Assembly (NCBI RefSeq): GCF_015482765.1
Contig: NZ_JADMLB010000050.1
Location: forward strand, 62,001-126,000
Direction of reading: 5' to 3'
DNA: 64,000 nucleotides
DNA from: Halodesulfovibrio sp.
GTDB lineage: Bacteria > Desulfobacterota > Desulfovibrionia > Desulfovibrionales > Desulfovibrionaceae
Shown here in pieces: positions 1 through 10,932 of the stretch (position 1 is the first letter of the stretch; the number at the start of each line of letters is the position of its first letter). The notes under the pieces were generated by a model, which worked only from the letters and a program-made list of their open reading frames with translations, was not told where the DNA came from and searched no databases. The translations under genes and the position numbers were made by a program.

Positions 1-990
<990 letters not shown>

Positions 991-1010
991 TCCCTAAAAG
1001 GAGCTGACTT

Positions 1011-1415
1011 ATGGAAAATACACTTCGTCTCGAGATTGTTACGCCAGATCGGCTCGTACTTAGCGAAGATGTGGACTACGTAGGTGCGCCTGGTTACGAC
1101 GGTGAATTTGGTATCCTTCCAAATCACATCCCGTTCCTCGCTGCCCTGCAAATCGGTCCTTTGCATTACAACATTGGCGGACAGACACGTTACGTGTTTA
1201 TCTCCGGTGGTTTTGCAGAGATCTCCGATAACAAGGTAACCGTCCTTGCTGAGGCTGCCGAACGCGCTGAAGATATCGATATCGATCGTGCGCGTCAGGC
1301 TAAGGAGCGTGCTGAGCAGCGCATGTCCATGGAAATGGACTCCGTTGACTACGCTCGTGCACGAGCAGCTCTTGCTCGTTCACTCCATCGCCTCAAACTG
1401 CTTGATTCTGAATAA
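1011..1415 (+). CDS. atpC: F1F0 ATP synthase subunit epsilon
   Basis: Epsilon subunit of the central stalk, coupling rotation and inhibiting wasteful ATP hydrolysis. The protein has 134 residues, normal for the family: an N-terminal beta-sandwich ([20 protein letters not shown], then [16 protein letters not shown]) and a C-terminal helical hairpin rich in Arg/Glu/Ala from about residue 90. The ATG is preceded by AAAAGGAG at good spacing. It is the last gene of the operon: a strong terminator begins 25 bp after the stop. Confidence 0.97.
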   Translation: MENTLRLEIVTPDRLVLSEDVDYVGAPGYDGEFGILPNHIPFLAALQIGPLHYNIGGQTRYVFISGGFAEISDNKVTVLAEAAERAEDIDIDRARQAKERAEQRMSMEMDSVDYARARAALARSLHRLKLLDSE

Positions 1416-1440
1416 GATTCAGATAATCGCAATATAAAAA

Positions 1441-1471
1441 GCAGGCTGTTTTCGAACAGCCTGCTTTTTTT
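1441..1471 (+). terminator. Intrinsic terminator of the atp operon
   Basis: A perfect 10-bp stem (1441-1450 with 1455-1464) is closed by a TTCG tetraloop and followed by seven T (1465-1471). It sits 25 bp after atpC. A-residues before the stem would also let it work on the other strand. Confidence 0.93.
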
Positions 1472-1650
1472 ATACCTAATAATTTCAAACAACTGCACAC
1501 TAAAAAACTCTCCATAGCCCCGTCGAGAGCCTCCTTCTGGTCATTTTCTTATAATCATCTATTATACGTTTCTACTAGACAAGCCCCCGTTCACACACGT
1601 AGTACATATGCGTTAGAAGTACTTGTTACCATGTTATCTCAGGAGTAATA

Positions 1651-3024
1651 ATGTCTGCCAGAGAAACAATCGGAGCACTTGTGCTTGCCGCGGGTAAAGG
1701 TACCCGTATGCATTCTGACAAGCCTAAGGTTCTACAGGAACTCTTGGGCGCACCTATGCTCCGTTATGTATATACAGCGTTAGATCCGCTCTTCGGTGAA
1801 GGAATCTGGACTGTTATCGGCCATAAAGCCGAAATGATTGAACAGGCTTTCGCCGGAGAAGAACGAAACTTTATTCATCAAACCGAACAGCTCGGCACAG
1901 GGCACGCACTGCAAACAGCATGGGACGAACTCTTAGAGTCCGGCCTTTCCCATGTCCTTGTTATTAATGGCGACACCCCGCTGCTGCCGCAGCCTCGACT
2001 CATCAACTTCCTCAAAGAGTCTTTAGCCAGTAACGCTGATATTGGCTTCATGACCCTTACCCTTCCGCAACCCGGCTCGTTCGGCCGCGTTGTACGCCAT
2101 CTGGGCGATGTTGCCGCAATCATCGAAGCAAAAGACTACGACGAAGGACTGCATGGTCCTGAACCCCGTGAAATTAACGCAGGTATTTATCTGCTTAAAA
2201 TTGCAAGTGTTGCACCGCTTCTCAAACGCCTTAGCAATGAGAACCAAAGCGGTGAATACTATATTACCGATCTCGTAGGATTTGCTGTAGAAGAGCAACT
2301 GACAGTCACAGGTGTTGACTGTGGTAACGATCCGCACCTTCTCGGCATTAACAATCCTGCAGAACTTGTTCGCTCTGAATCTCTGCTTCGCGCCAATCTC
2401 GTTATGGAATGGCTCGAACAAGGTGTTACCATCCACGCGCCGGAATACGTCCGCCTCGGACCTATGGTAACGCTTGAACCGGGTGCAATATTGCACGGTC
2501 CATGTGAACTTTATGGAAAAACCCATGTGGCGCGCGGTGCGGAAATTTATTCTAACACTTGGATTAAAGATTCCACTTTAGCGGAAGGATGTGCTATTCA
2601 TCCATTTAGCCACCTTGAAGGCGCAACCGTTGGTAAAGACTGTACAGCAGGTCCTTACGCACGGCTTCGTCCGGGTGCTGTCATGGAACAAAGTTCCAAA
2701 GTCGGTAACTTTGTTGAAATGAAAAAATCCGTATTAGGAGAAGGCTCTAAAGCAAACCACTTTACTTACCTTGGCGATGCTGAAGTAGGTACAGCTGTAA
2801 ACATCGGTGCCGGTACTATTACCTGCAACTACGACGGTGTGAACAAGCATAAAACAACCATCGAAGACGGCGCCTTTATCGGCTCCAATACTTCGCTGGT
2901 AGCTCCGGTTTGCGTAGGGAAAAACGCCCTTGTAGGAGCAGGCTCCGTTATAACTAAAGATATTCCTGAAAACACTATTGCTGTTGCTCGAGGCAAGCAG
3001 AAAAACTTGCCCAAAAAATGCTAG
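1651..3024 (+). CDS. glmU: Bifunctional GlmU: glucosamine-1-P acetyltransferase / GlcNAc-1-P uridyltransferase
   Basis: Makes UDP-N-acetylglucosamine, the precursor of peptidoglycan and lipid A, in two steps in the cytoplasm. The 457-residue length fits the two-domain enzyme. The N-terminal pyrophosphorylase shows LAAGKGTRM (residues 12-20) and DKPKVLQ, followed by GTGHALQTA and NGDTPLL. The C-terminal half is a left-handed beta-helix of hexapeptide repeats (for example GNFVEMKKS, KANHFTYLGDAEVG, NIGAGTITCNYDG, IGSNTSLVAP). The ATG follows AGGAG at 8 bp. It stands between the atp terminator and the zapB/zapA pair and may start its own transcript in the 180-bp gap. Confidence 0.97.
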   Translation: MSARETIGALVLAAGKGTRMHSDKPKVLQELLGAPMLRYVYTALDPLFGEGIWTVIGHKAEMIEQAFAGEERNFIHQTEQLGTGHALQTAWDELLESGLSHVLVINGDTPLLPQPRLINFLKESLASNADIGFMTLTLPQPGSFGRVVRHLGDVAAIIEAKDYDEGLHGPEPREINAGIYLLKIASVAPLLKRLSNENQSGEYYITDLVGFAVEEQLTVTGVDCGNDPHLLGINNPAELVRSESLLRANLVMEWLEQGVTIHAPEYVRLGPMVTLEPGAILHGPCELYGKTHVARGAEIYSNTWIKDSTLAEGCAIHPFSHLEGATVGKDCTAGPYARLRPGAVMEQSSKVGNFVEMKKSVLGEGSKANHFTYLGDAEVGTAVNIGAGTITCNYDGVNKHKTTIEDGAFIGSNTSLVAPVCVGKNALVGAGSVITKDIPENTIAVARGKQKNLPKKC

Positions 3025-3061
3025 TATTGATTTCTCGTACCAAAAAGGATAGTTAAAGCTT

Positions 3062-3298
3062 ATGGAACTTATAGACCGTTTAGAACAAAGACTGGAATCT
3101 CTTCTTGAAGAAGTTGAAACACTTAAGAGCGAAAACATTCAGCTTAAAGAAGAAGTTGAAGTGAGCCTTTCCGTATTGGAAGAGGAAAATCGTTCCCTTA
3201 AAGAAGAACTGGAACAGGAACGTTCCACCAAAGAAGCTGTCATGGGCCGCATCGATGGTCTGTTGTCTAAGCTTTCTAACCCTTCAGACACACTGTAA
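3062..3298 (+). CDS. zapB: Small coiled-coil cell-division protein, ZapB-like
   Basis: A 78-residue, almost entirely coiled-coil protein with heptad Leu/Val and Glu/Lys/Arg enrichment. Its length and composition, and its position directly before zapA (6-bp gap), support a ZapB-like role in bridging the Z ring. Low-complexity coiled coils are weak evidence by themselves, so the name rests mainly on the neighbour. Only a weak AAGGA lies upstream of the start. Confidence 0.75.
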   Translation: MELIDRLEQRLESLLEEVETLKSENIQLKEEVEVSLSVLEEENRSLKEELEQERSTKEAVMGRIDGLLSKLSNPSDTL

Positions 3299-3304
3299 CA
3301 AACT

Positions 3305-3592
3305 ATGCGCAGCTTCAATCTGAAGATACTCGGCACAGAGGTCTCTTTCAAATCTGAAACCGACCATGATACTGTCGAACGGGCTAAAATCCTCGTAGAG
3401 GATCGCTATAATGCGCTCTATAGCCCGGGAATGCCTATCAGCAAGGAAAAGTTGCTCACCTTCCTTGTCTTAGGCCTTGCCGATGATTACTTACAGACTT
3501 CAGATAAACTGGCAGCGCTTGAAGCACGATTAGAACGATTAACAACGAGAGTGGAAGGCTGCGCGGATACAGACGCAGCATCGCAGGAATAA
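3305..3592 (+). CDS. zapA: Cell division protein ZapA
   Basis: A 95-residue ZapA family protein that binds and bundles FtsZ filaments. The N-terminal beta-rich segment (SFNLKILGTEVSFKSETD), the helix containing AKILVEDRYNAL and the C-terminal coiled coil (KLAALEARLERLTTRVE) follow the family plan. It starts 6 bp after zapB with little ribosome binding sequence, so translational coupling is likely. rny lies downstream. Confidence 0.88.
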   Translation: MRSFNLKILGTEVSFKSETDHDTVERAKILVEDRYNALYSPGMPISKEKLLTFLVLGLADDYLQTSDKLAALEARLERLTTRVEGCADTDAASQE

Positions 3593-3668
3593 GCGTCGTT
3601 ACGACAGTTGTTCTGCAAAACGCCACTGCTATTTGCAAAGCAGTCAGTCGGGGCTTTTTTTCACTCTC
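3593..3668 (+). terminator. Hairpin and T-run between zapA and rny (possible small RNA end)
   Basis: After the zapA stop, a 6-bp hairpin (ACTGCT 3624-3629 with AGCAGT 3638-3643) is followed by GGGGC and a T-run reaching 3661. It probably ends the zapBA transcript. Because 6S RNA often lies after zapA in proteobacteria, this short interval was checked for it; it looks too short and lacks the long self-complementary shape, so only a terminator is claimed. Confidence 0.5.
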
Positions 3669-3712
3669 ACTTTATATATAAATGCACATCTGTGCTCTAA
3701 ACTTGTACATCT

Positions 3713-3729
3713 CAGGTTCTAAGAACCTG
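3713..3729. promoter_or_regulatory. 17-bp perfect inverted repeat upstream of rny
   Basis: Two 8-bp arms (3713-3720 and 3722-3729) around a single central base form a perfect palindrome, ending 23 bp before the rny start codon. The one-base centre argues for a protein-binding operator more than an RNA hairpin. The factor that might bind is unknown. Confidence 0.45.
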
Positions 3730-3752
3730 TGTGTAATAACGGGAGAAAAGGT

Positions 3753-5312
3753 ATGGGTCTGATCTCATTCGGACTCGTCCTTGTTGGTGCTATTATTGGA
3801 GCTGGCTCCGGATACGCACTGCATAAAGTTGTTTCCTCTAAGCGAATGGGTGACGCAAAGGAACTTTCCACACGCATCATTGAAGAGGCTCGCAAGGAAG
3901 CACAGGCTCAAAAGAAAGAAATCATTCTTCAGGGTCAGGACGAGATTTACAAACAAAAGCGCGAAATTGAGCGTGAATTTAAAGACCGTGAAAATGAAAC
4001 AAAAACTCGCGACCGTAAAATTCAAGAACTCAGCGAACGCGTAGAACGCAAACGCGAACAGGCAAACCAGAAAGAGCAGGAACTGCTTTCTCTGGAAAAA
4101 GACCTCACCCGCAAAGAGCGTAAACTCGAAGATAAAATTACTCTGCTTGATTCCAAACTGGACGAGCAGGAATTAAAATTACAAGAAGTATCAGGTCTTA
4201 CCATCGAAGAAGCAAAAGAACGCCTCTTCACAGAAGTGGAAGCACGCACCAAGCATGAAGCCGCTAAAATGGTTCGCCAGATCGAAATGGAAGCAAAAGA
4301 GACTGCAAACCGCAAGTCTCAGCACATTATTGCTACCGCTATCCAGCGCTACGCAGGTGACTACGTCGGTGAACAGACTGTTACTGCTGTTACCCTGCCA
4401 AGCGAAGATATGAAGGGTCGTATTATTGGTCGTGAAGGCCGCAACATCCGCGCTATTGAAGCAGCAACCGGTGTTGACCTCATTATCGATGATACTCCGG
4501 AAACCGTAATTCTTTCAGCGTACAGCCCGCTTCGTCGCCAGATTGCCAAAATGGCTCTTGAGCGTCTTATCAGCGATGGCCGTATCCACCCTGCACGCAT
4601 TGAAGATGTTGTTCGCAAAGTGGAGCAGGAACTGGAAGTACAGCTTCGCGAAGTTGGTGAACAGGCTACCTTCGACGCTGGTGTTCACGGTATCCACCCA
4701 GAGCTTATCAAGTTCCTTGGTCAGCTCAAGTACCGTACAAGTTTCTCCCAGAATGTGCTTCAGCACTCTCTGGAAGTATCTTCCCTCTGTGGAATGATGG
4801 CTGCCGAGCTTGGTCTTGATGTTAAAAAGGCTAAACGCGCAGGCCTGCTGCACGACCTTGGTAAAGCTGTCGACCACGAAGTGGAAGGACCACACGCACT
4901 CATCGGTGCTGACCTTGCGAAAAAATACGGTGAAGCAAAAGACATCGTGCATGCAATTGCAGCGCACCATGAAGACACTCCACCGACTACAGCACTTGCT
5001 GTTCTCGTTCAGGCTGCGGACTCCCTTTCCGGTGCACGCCCTGGCGCTCGTAAAGAGCTGCTCGAGAACTATGTAAAACGCCTCGAAGAACTCGAAGGCA
5101 TTGCAACAGCATTTGACGGCGTAGCAAAAGCATACGCTATTCAGGCTGGTCGCGAAATCCGCGTTATGGTTAACTCCGATAACGTTGATGATGATTCCAC
5201 CTACCTGCTCTGTAAAGAGATTGCTGATAAGATTGAAAACAATCTTACCTACCCGGGTCAGATTCGCGTTACTGTAATTCGCGAACGCCGCGCAGTAGGC
5301 TTTGCAAAATAG
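3753..5312 (+). CDS. rny: Ribonuclease Y
   Basis: Membrane-anchored endoribonuclease that initiates mRNA decay. The 519-residue length matches the family. Order of parts: one N-terminal membrane helix (about residues 3-23), a long charged coiled coil to about residue 200, a KH RNA-binding domain ([21 protein letters not shown]) and an HD hydrolase domain with the [10 protein letters not shown] motif. The ATG at 3753 was chosen over an upstream in-frame GTG at 3729 because GGGAGAAAAGG lies just before it and the membrane helix then begins at residue 2. The palindrome at 3713-3729 lies in its leader. Confidence 0.95.
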   Translation: MGLISFGLVLVGAIIGAGSGYALHKVVSSKRMGDAKELSTRIIEEARKEAQAQKKEIILQGQDEIYKQKREIEREFKDRENETKTRDRKIQELSERVERKREQANQKEQELLSLEKDLTRKERKLEDKITLLDSKLDEQELKLQEVSGLTIEEAKERLFTEVEARTKHEAAKMVRQIEMEAKETANRKSQHIIATAIQRYAGDYVGEQTVTAVTLPSEDMKGRIIGREGRNIRAIEAATGVDLIIDDTPETVILSAYSPLRRQIAKMALERLISDGRIHPARIEDVVRKVEQELEVQLREVGEQATFDAGVHGIHPELIKFLGQLKYRTSFSQNVLQHSLEVSSLCGMMAAELGLDVKKAKRAGLLHDLGKAVDHEVEGPHALIGADLAKKYGEAKDIVHAIAAHHEDTPPTTALAVLVQAADSLSGARPGARKELLENYVKRLEELEGIATAFDGVAKAYAIQAGREIRVMVNSDNVDDDSTYLLCKEIADKIENNLTYPGQIRVTVIRERRAVGFAK

Positions 5313-5334
5313 CAAGACGCTCTACTCAGAATGT

Positions 5335-5367
5335 AAAAAAGGCCGTACACTGTGCGGCCTTTTTTTA
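5335..5367 (+). terminator. Intrinsic terminator after rny
   Basis: Stem GGCCG (5341-5345) with CGGCC (5355-5359), flanked by six A before and eight T after, 22 bp past the rny stop. Confidence 0.88.
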
Positions 5368-5618
5368 TAGCTTTAAACCATCAGCAGATCCGTTTCCTCA
5401 ACAAGCCTCCCCCTCACGTATCCCTTCTACCGGTTCTTCCTAACTAATTATTCTTCCAACGCTGTTACCCTTTGCCGATTACAAGGTCTTTCGGTATAAA
5501 TTCACTGAGTAAACAGACAAGAACGGGTTTCCCTTCACATGATGCTGTTGAGAATGTATTGTTGTCAGAGTCAGATACTTTCTTTTTTCTTTCAGCTATC
5601 TAATCACGGTTGCCAACT
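5368..5618. other. Intergenic region before the LytTR regulator
   Basis: About 250 bp with no convincing ORF. It should hold the promoter of the LytTR-acs unit, but no clear -35/-10 pair was recognised. Confidence 0.4.
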
Positions 5619-6503
5619 ATGTTACCAACACTTCTTGTTCATCCGGATCCAGAAATCCGCGCACAGCTTCGAACTTTCTTCGAACCTGTTGATTTTGTGC
5701 GAATAGTGGGCGAGGCCGTGCATGTAGACGAGGCTCTTGAGCTACTCGGAGCAATTGAATACGCAGTTCTTGTAGTGGCTGTGTCCATAAAAGAACCTCG
5801 TGACGGATTCGAACTTACCCGCCGCCTTCGCGGACGTACAAAACAACCTGCTCTTATTTTTCTTGCCGATAATGAAGATGATGCGTTCACCGCGTTCGAA
5901 CTGGATGCAACAGATTATCTCATTTTCCCGTGCACAGAGGAACGCTTCGCACGCTCTGTGTCACGATTGGAACAATTCAGAATGCATTTCAATCTCGCGC
6001 AGGAACCTTCTACCCAATGGCAAGAGCCGACCGTTCGGGATTCTTCAGAAGATATTCCTGAAGAACCGGAGCAAACGTTACAACTTCCTTTAGAAGAAGA
6101 TGAGCAGGATCAGTTCCTCCATGCCTTACGACAAGCATGGGAACTTACAGAAAAATTCCGTCCCGCAGAAATTGAGAAACTGGCAATAACATCGGGCGGA
6201 CGCACTATGTTGCTGCCCTATAATGAGATTATTTTTATAGAAGCAAATGAAGACTATACATATGTCCACACAGCTTCAGGAAAACATCTCACCTCTTACC
6301 GATTAAAAATCCTCGAAGCCAGACTGCGACCACATAATTTTTTCCGGGCACATCGTAAGTTTCTTGTAAACCTTGACATGGTGACCGAGATCGCATCGTT
6401 ACCCGGTTCCAACTTTATGTTACGCACAGCCGGACGAACCCGTATTGAAATTCCTATCAGCCGCAGGCGGTTAGGTGAACTCAAACAAGTTTTGGGACTA
6501 TAG
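5619..6503 (+). CDS. LytTR-family DNA-binding regulator with a degenerate receiver domain
   Basis: Transcription regulator of about 294 residues. Residues 3-120 have the fold signature of a response-regulator receiver ([19 protein letters not shown], then DATDYLIFP). From about residue 185, a LytTR DNA-binding domain is clear ([40 protein letters not shown]). The usual phospho-acceptor Asp is not evident: the strand reads [14 protein letters not shown]. The conserved Lys before Pro is Phe (LIFP). It may therefore not be controlled by phosphorylation. An in-frame TTG at 5610 is an alternative start. Its stop lies 1 bp before the acs ATG, so the two are co-transcribed. Confidence 0.85.
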   Translation: MLPTLLVHPDPEIRAQLRTFFEPVDFVRIVGEAVHVDEALELLGAIEYAVLVVAVSIKEPRDGFELTRRLRGRTKQPALIFLADNEDDAFTAFELDATDYLIFPCTEERFARSVSRLEQFRMHFNLAQEPSTQWQEPTVRDSSEDIPEEPEQTLQLPLEEDEQDQFLHALRQAWELTEKFRPAEIEKLAITSGGRTMLLPYNEIIFIEANEDYTYVHTASGKHLTSYRLKILEARLRPHNFFRAHRKFLVNLDMVTEIASLPGSNFMLRTAGRTRIEIPISRRRLGELKQVLGL

Positions 6504-6504
6504 C

Positions 6505-8478
6505 ATGACAGACAACACACAACCAACTTCTAACGGCACAGTTGAATCCCTGTTAACGGAACAACGCGTTTTCCGTCCTTTGCCGCGTGTTATTGCAGAT
6601 TCTGCTGTAAATCCCGCTGATCTAAAGCATGCCCACGAAAAAGCCAACGCAAACAGTCTGGCATATTGGGAAGACGCAGCAGAGCGCCTTCAGTGGTACC
6701 GCCGCTGGGATACCGTTCTCAACGAAACCGATGCACCTTTCTATAAATGGTTCTACGGCGCACGATGCAATATCGTTCATAACGCTTTGGACAGACACAT
6801 CACATCGGGCAATCGAAACAAGCTTGCTCTTATTTGGGAAGGCGAACCGGGGGATACCAAACGGCTGACCTATTTTGAGCTGTACCGAGAGGTCAATAAA
6901 TGCGCTAACGCCCTGCGCGACCTTGGCGTTTCAAAAGGAGACAGGGTTGTCATCTACCTCCCCTCCTTGCCGGAAACTGTTATCTCTATGCTGGCTGCCG
7001 CAAAAATCGGAGCAATACACAGTGTTGTTTTCGCGGGATTTTCAGCCAACGCGCTTGCAGAACGTATTGAAGATGCCAAGCCGAAAATTGTAATCACTGT
7101 TGATGCCTTTTACCGTAACGGACGAATCCTTACGCTGAAGCCCCTCGTTGATGAAGCGCTTGAGCAGGTTGAACATGTGGTCGATCACACAATTGTTGTC
7201 CACCGAACCCATGTCACTGTAAACATGACGCCTGACAAAGACCTCTGGTGGCATGACGTTATGCGCGGCAAGTCGTACGAAGCGATCACTGAAACCATGG
7301 ACGCAACAGACCCACTCTTTATGCTGTACACCTCCGGTACAACAGATAAACCTAAAGGGGTGGTACATTCGCATGGCGGCTACATGGTTGGGGTACATCA
7401 CACATTCACACAAGTTTTCGATAACAATCCTACTGATATTTTTTGGTGTACTGCTGATGTAGGTTGGATTACAGGACACTCCTACGTTGTGTACGGCCCG
7501 CTCATGGCAGGAACAACAACATTTATTTATGAAGGACATCCTCTCTACCCTGAAGCCGGTCGCCTCTGGTCTGTAGTTGAGCGCTGGGGAATTTCAGTAC
7601 TCTATACTGTCCCGACACTCATCCGTATGCTTATGCGCTTCGGAGAACAATACGCTCTGCGACACGATCTCAGCACATTGCGACTGCTTGGCACTGTAGG
7701 CGAACCAATATCACCCGAGGCTTGGGTGTGGTTCCACAAACACATAGGTAAAGGGCAATGCCCTCTGCTCGATACTTGGTGGCAGACAGAAACTGGTATG
7801 ATTATGATTTCTCCATACCCTATTTCCGTGCTCAAACCCGGTTCTGTAGCAAAACCGCTCCCTGCCATTGATATCGATATTGTTGATGATACGGGCACCC
7901 CTGTTCCAACAGGCAAAGGCGGCTACCTTGTCATCAAAAAACCGTGGCCTGCTATGATCACCACATTGTTTAACGATGATGAGGCGTACAAAGACATGTA
8001 CTGGTCACGCTTCCCCGGATATTACTGCTCCGGAGATATTGCCCGCAGGGACGAGGACGGATACATATGGCTCCAAGGTAGAGCAGATGATGTTATTATG
8101 ATCGCAGGACACCGAATAGGAACTGCGGAGTTCGAAGCAGCGCTTGCCACACACCCTTTGGTTGCGGAATGTGCAGTTATCGGCATGCCGGATTCAATTC
8201 GTGGTGAAGTTGCAAAAGCGTTTGTCGTGCTAAAAGAACAGACAGATACACTGTACTTTATGGACGAAGAAGAAGAAACTGAGCAGCAACTTATCGAACA
8301 TGTCAGGGCGGAACTCGGTTCCATTGCCGTTATCGGATCAGTGGATATCCGCGATGCTCTGCCGCGAAACCGCAGCGGAAAAATTATGCGCCGTCTCCTT
8401 CGTGCCGAAGCAACAGGCAGTGACCTCGGAGACACAAGCACTCTGGAAGAAGATCCTTTCTGGGCAACGGTAAAGTAG
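6505..8478 (+). CDS. acs: Acetyl-CoA synthetase, AMP-forming
   Basis: Activates acetate to acetyl-CoA with ATP via acetyl-AMP. At 657 residues it has the family length. Visible are the P-loop-like [14 protein letters not shown] (the usual form is SGSTGKPKG, so the second Gly is Asp here), the [18 protein letters not shown] motif, DTWWQTETG, the hinge [14 protein letters not shown] and the C-terminal [11 protein letters not shown] with the acetylation-target Lys. The ATG at 6505 lies one base after the LytTR stop and was preferred to an in-frame GTG inside that gene. Other short-chain acids are possible substrates. Confidence 0.93.
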   Translation: MTDNTQPTSNGTVESLLTEQRVFRPLPRVIADSAVNPADLKHAHEKANANSLAYWEDAAERLQWYRRWDTVLNETDAPFYKWFYGARCNIVHNALDRHITSGNRNKLALIWEGEPGDTKRLTYFELYREVNKCANALRDLGVSKGDRVVIYLPSLPETVISMLAAAKIGAIHSVVFAGFSANALAERIEDAKPKIVITVDAFYRNGRILTLKPLVDEALEQVEHVVDHTIVVHRTHVTVNMTPDKDLWWHDVMRGKSYEAITETMDATDPLFMLYTSGTTDKPKGVVHSHGGYMVGVHHTFTQVFDNNPTDIFWCTADVGWITGHSYVVYGPLMAGTTTFIYEGHPLYPEAGRLWSVVERWGISVLYTVPTLIRMLMRFGEQYALRHDLSTLRLLGTVGEPISPEAWVWFHKHIGKGQCPLLDTWWQTETGMIMISPYPISVLKPGSVAKPLPAIDIDIVDDTGTPVPTGKGGYLVIKKPWPAMITTLFNDDEAYKDMYWSRFPGYYCSGDIARRDEDGYIWLQGRADDVIMIAGHRIGTAEFEAALATHPLVAECAVIGMPDSIRGEVAKAFVVLKEQTDTLYFMDEEEETEQQLIEHVRAELGSIAVIGSVDIRDALPRNRSGKIMRRLLRAEATGSDLGDTSTLEEDPFWATVK

Positions 8479-8537
8479 TTCAAAATTCTTTCATTACTGA
8501 CAGAGACCTTTCGTAGTTAATTTTTATCGGAGACAAC

Positions 8538-9212
8538 ATGGCATTAAAAATAGCAGTACTTGCATCGGGCTCCGGCTCAAACTTACAATCTATTATTGAT
8601 GCCGTAGAACGTGGCGCTCTGGACGCTGAAATCAGTCTGGTTTTATGCAATCGTTCTGATGCATTTGCACTGGAACGTGCTAAAAAAGCAGGAATCCCGA
8701 CAGCAACGATACTTCATGCGGAGTATGAAAACAGAGAAGCCTTTGATGCAGCAATGATCGAGCGAATAGAGTCAGCAGGTGCAGAACTTGTAGTACTTGC
8801 AGGGTTCATGCGCATTCTGACTCCTTTGTTTATTCAAACATTCGCAGGAAAAATCATTAATATCCATCCGGCGCTTCTCCCCTCTTTTAAAGGTGCACAC
8901 GGCATAGCAGATGCTGTGGAGTACGGGGTCACGTTAGCCGGATGCACCGTACATTTCGTTGACGAAATTATGGACAATGGTGCTATCATAGCACAGGCAG
9001 TTGTACCGTTTTCCTCTGAAGAATCCGTAGAAACCGTTCAGAAACGTGTGCTGGCATTCGAACATCGAATCTATCCACAGGTTTTACAATGGATTGCATC
9101 AGGGCGCGTTACCCAAAACGGTCGAAAAGTAACCGTGCAGGAAACCGGCTTGCCGAAAGTGACATCAGACGGCAGCTTTATTGTTTCACCTCAATTAGAA
9201 GATGGATTTTAG
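8538..9212 (+). CDS. purN: Phosphoribosylglycinamide formyltransferase (PurN)
   Basis: Third step of purine synthesis: transfers formyl from 10-formyl-tetrahydrofolate to GAR. The 224-residue protein shows the nucleotide-binding start VLASGSGSNLQSIID, the folate/catalytic block INIHPALLPSFKGAHG and VHFVDEIMDNGAIIAQ with the conserved Asp. CGGAG precedes the ATG. It follows acs by 59 bp and is 3 bp ahead of the LysR gene. Confidence 0.95.
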   Translation: MALKIAVLASGSGSNLQSIIDAVERGALDAEISLVLCNRSDAFALERAKKAGIPTATILHAEYENREAFDAAMIERIESAGAELVVLAGFMRILTPLFIQTFAGKIINIHPALLPSFKGAHGIADAVEYGVTLAGCTVHFVDEIMDNGAIIAQAVVPFSSEESVETVQKRVLAFEHRIYPQVLQWIASGRVTQNGRKVTVQETGLPKVTSDGSFIVSPQLEDGF

Positions 9213-9215
9213 GGA

Positions 9216-10187
9216 ATGAATATAGGGCGAGTTAATCTGGCTTCAGTAAACCTCAACCTGCTGGTTGCGCTAAAGGCGTTGCTCGATGAAGGCAACGTAA
9301 CGCGGGCAGCAAGCCGCTTAAATATTACCCAGAGCGGAATGAGTAAAAACCTCCGTCACCTGCGGGAACTTTTTGACGACCCTTTGCTTGTACGCAGTGG
9401 AAACAGCTTTGCCCTTACCGAACGGGCTGTTGAACTAAGCCAGAACCTCGAACGCATTTTAGGTGAGGTAACAGAACTGCTTGATCGAAGCAGCTTTGAA
9501 CCGGCGGAATGCACTCGCACATTCACCTTTGCAACATCCGATTATGTTGCAGAATATATCTTCCCGAATGTACTGGAAAGCTACCGAAAAGTTGCTCCCA
9601 ATATCTCTATCAAATTGGAGATGTCTGATGAAACAACCATCGGTAAGCTATCAACCGGCTCCTACGATTTAATCACATCAATGCTGGATTCCCAGTATCA
9701 GGGACTCCATCACCTAGTGATCGGGCGTGACCAGTTTGCATGCTGTATGCGCAAAGATCATCCTCTCATGCAACGAGGAGGCGGTCTTTCGCTCAATGAA
9801 TACTGCACACTGGATCATGCAGCCATCACCGGCGGCGGCGATAAAGTCCACGTTATTGATGCAGAATTAGCAAAGATCGGCCAAAGGCGCTCCGTACGTT
9901 TTGCAGCCCCTTTGTATACGACAGTTTGTAAAGTAGTCAGCCGTTCTGATATGATTGCAACCATGCCGAGCCACATCGCAAGTAATCTTGCACCGGAGTT
10001 CGGTCTGTCTTGGTGCGCTCTGCCTTTCTATATAGAATCGTTTGACTATACGATTGCATGGCATGAGCGCCAGCACCACGACGCATCGCACATCTGGTTT
10101 AGAAATATGATGCAGAAGCTTATCCAATCAAGCCTTTACAGCCATATGGCACAGGAAGCCCCCAGAGACATCTTGTGCGTTTTATAA
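9216..10187 (+). CDS. LysR-family transcriptional regulator
   Basis: A 323-residue LysR regulator. The winged helix-turn-helix spans about residues 10-70 (LLVALKALLDEGNVTRAASRLNITQSGMSKNLRHLRELFDDPLLVR), with the typical RxGxxxxLTERA continuation, and the rest is a periplasmic-binding-like effector domain. It lies in the same direction as purN and the AMMECR1 gene with almost no gaps. This is unusual for LysR genes, which normally face their target, so its regulon cannot be guessed from position. Confidence 0.9.
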   Translation: MNIGRVNLASVNLNLLVALKALLDEGNVTRAASRLNITQSGMSKNLRHLRELFDDPLLVRSGNSFALTERAVELSQNLERILGEVTELLDRSSFEPAECTRTFTFATSDYVAEYIFPNVLESYRKVAPNISIKLEMSDETTIGKLSTGSYDLITSMLDSQYQGLHHLVIGRDQFACCMRKDHPLMQRGGGLSLNEYCTLDHAAITGGGDKVHVIDAELAKIGQRRSVRFAAPLYTTVCKVVSRSDMIATMPSHIASNLAPEFGLSWCALPFYIESFDYTIAWHERQHHDASHIWFRNMMQKLIQSSLYSHMAQEAPRDILCVL

Positions 10188-10199
10188 ACGGAGAAAAGT

Positions 10200-10778
10200 A
10201 TGAGTAATCCAAAAGCTGACGTGAGCAACCTGTCATTATCTACTGACGATAAGCAATACCTGCGCAATCTCGTACGGTGGAGTATTACCACATACTTTAA
10301 CGGCTCACGTACTCTGGACGAAACGTCTATCCCAAAATCAGCGAATCCCCTTTTGAGTGAAGAGCTGGGAGCCTTTGTTACTCTGAAAAAAAACGGGGCA
10401 CTGCGCGGCTGTATTGGTAATGTTGTCGGGCAGGGGCCTCTTTTTATGACGGTAGCACGCATGGCACGTGCTGCTGCATTTGAAGACCCACGCTTTCCTC
10501 CAATTACCGAAACAGAATTCTCCGAGCTTTCCATTGAAATATCAATCATGGGTCCTATTACCCTCTGCCCTGATACAGAGCGTATTGAAATCGGCAAACA
10601 CGGACTGATTATGCAGCACGGTTCCCGTTCAGGACTTCTTCTCCCGCAAGTTCCAGTTGAATGGAACTGGGATCGCAAAACATTCCTCGAACAAACCTGC
10701 CGGAAAGCTGGGCTTGCGCCAACCATGTGGGAACATCCAGATACAAAAATATATTGGTTTGAAGCATATATAGTCTAA
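10200..10778 (+). CDS. AMMECR1-domain protein
   Basis: A 192-residue protein of the AMMECR1 family (protein A of the AmmeMemoRadiSam set). The family hallmark LRGCIGNV is present, followed by RAAAFEDPRFPPI and ISIMGPI. The biochemical role is unresolved. The Memo and radical-SAM partners often found beside it are absent here. A good ACGGAG site precedes the ATG, 12 bp after the LysR stop, so it probably shares that transcript. Confidence 0.88.
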   Translation: MSNPKADVSNLSLSTDDKQYLRNLVRWSITTYFNGSRTLDETSIPKSANPLLSEELGAFVTLKKNGALRGCIGNVVGQGPLFMTVARMARAAAFEDPRFPPITETEFSELSIEISIMGPITLCPDTERIEIGKHGLIMQHGSRSGLLLPQVPVEWNWDRKTFLEQTCRKAGLAPTMWEHPDTKIYWFEAYIV

Positions 10779-10932
10779 CTTCCCCACAACCAACCATCTT
10801 TAATACATGTACTTTTCTCAGGTACATGCATAATCTTGCTTGCTTGGACAACCAATATCTTGCATTATCGTGCCGCGCACGTGGGTGTGCGCAGTAATTT
10901 TCACTATTTTGCACGACATTCTGGAGCCTACC

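Noticed and set aside
3593-3728. 6S RNA gene after zapA
   Set aside because: The interval is about 135 bp and does not fold into one long interrupted hairpin; only a terminator is evident. An Infernal run could overturn this.
4515-5315. 266-codon open frame antisense to rny
   Set aside because: Shadow of RNase Y coding bias; no motif or initiation signal.
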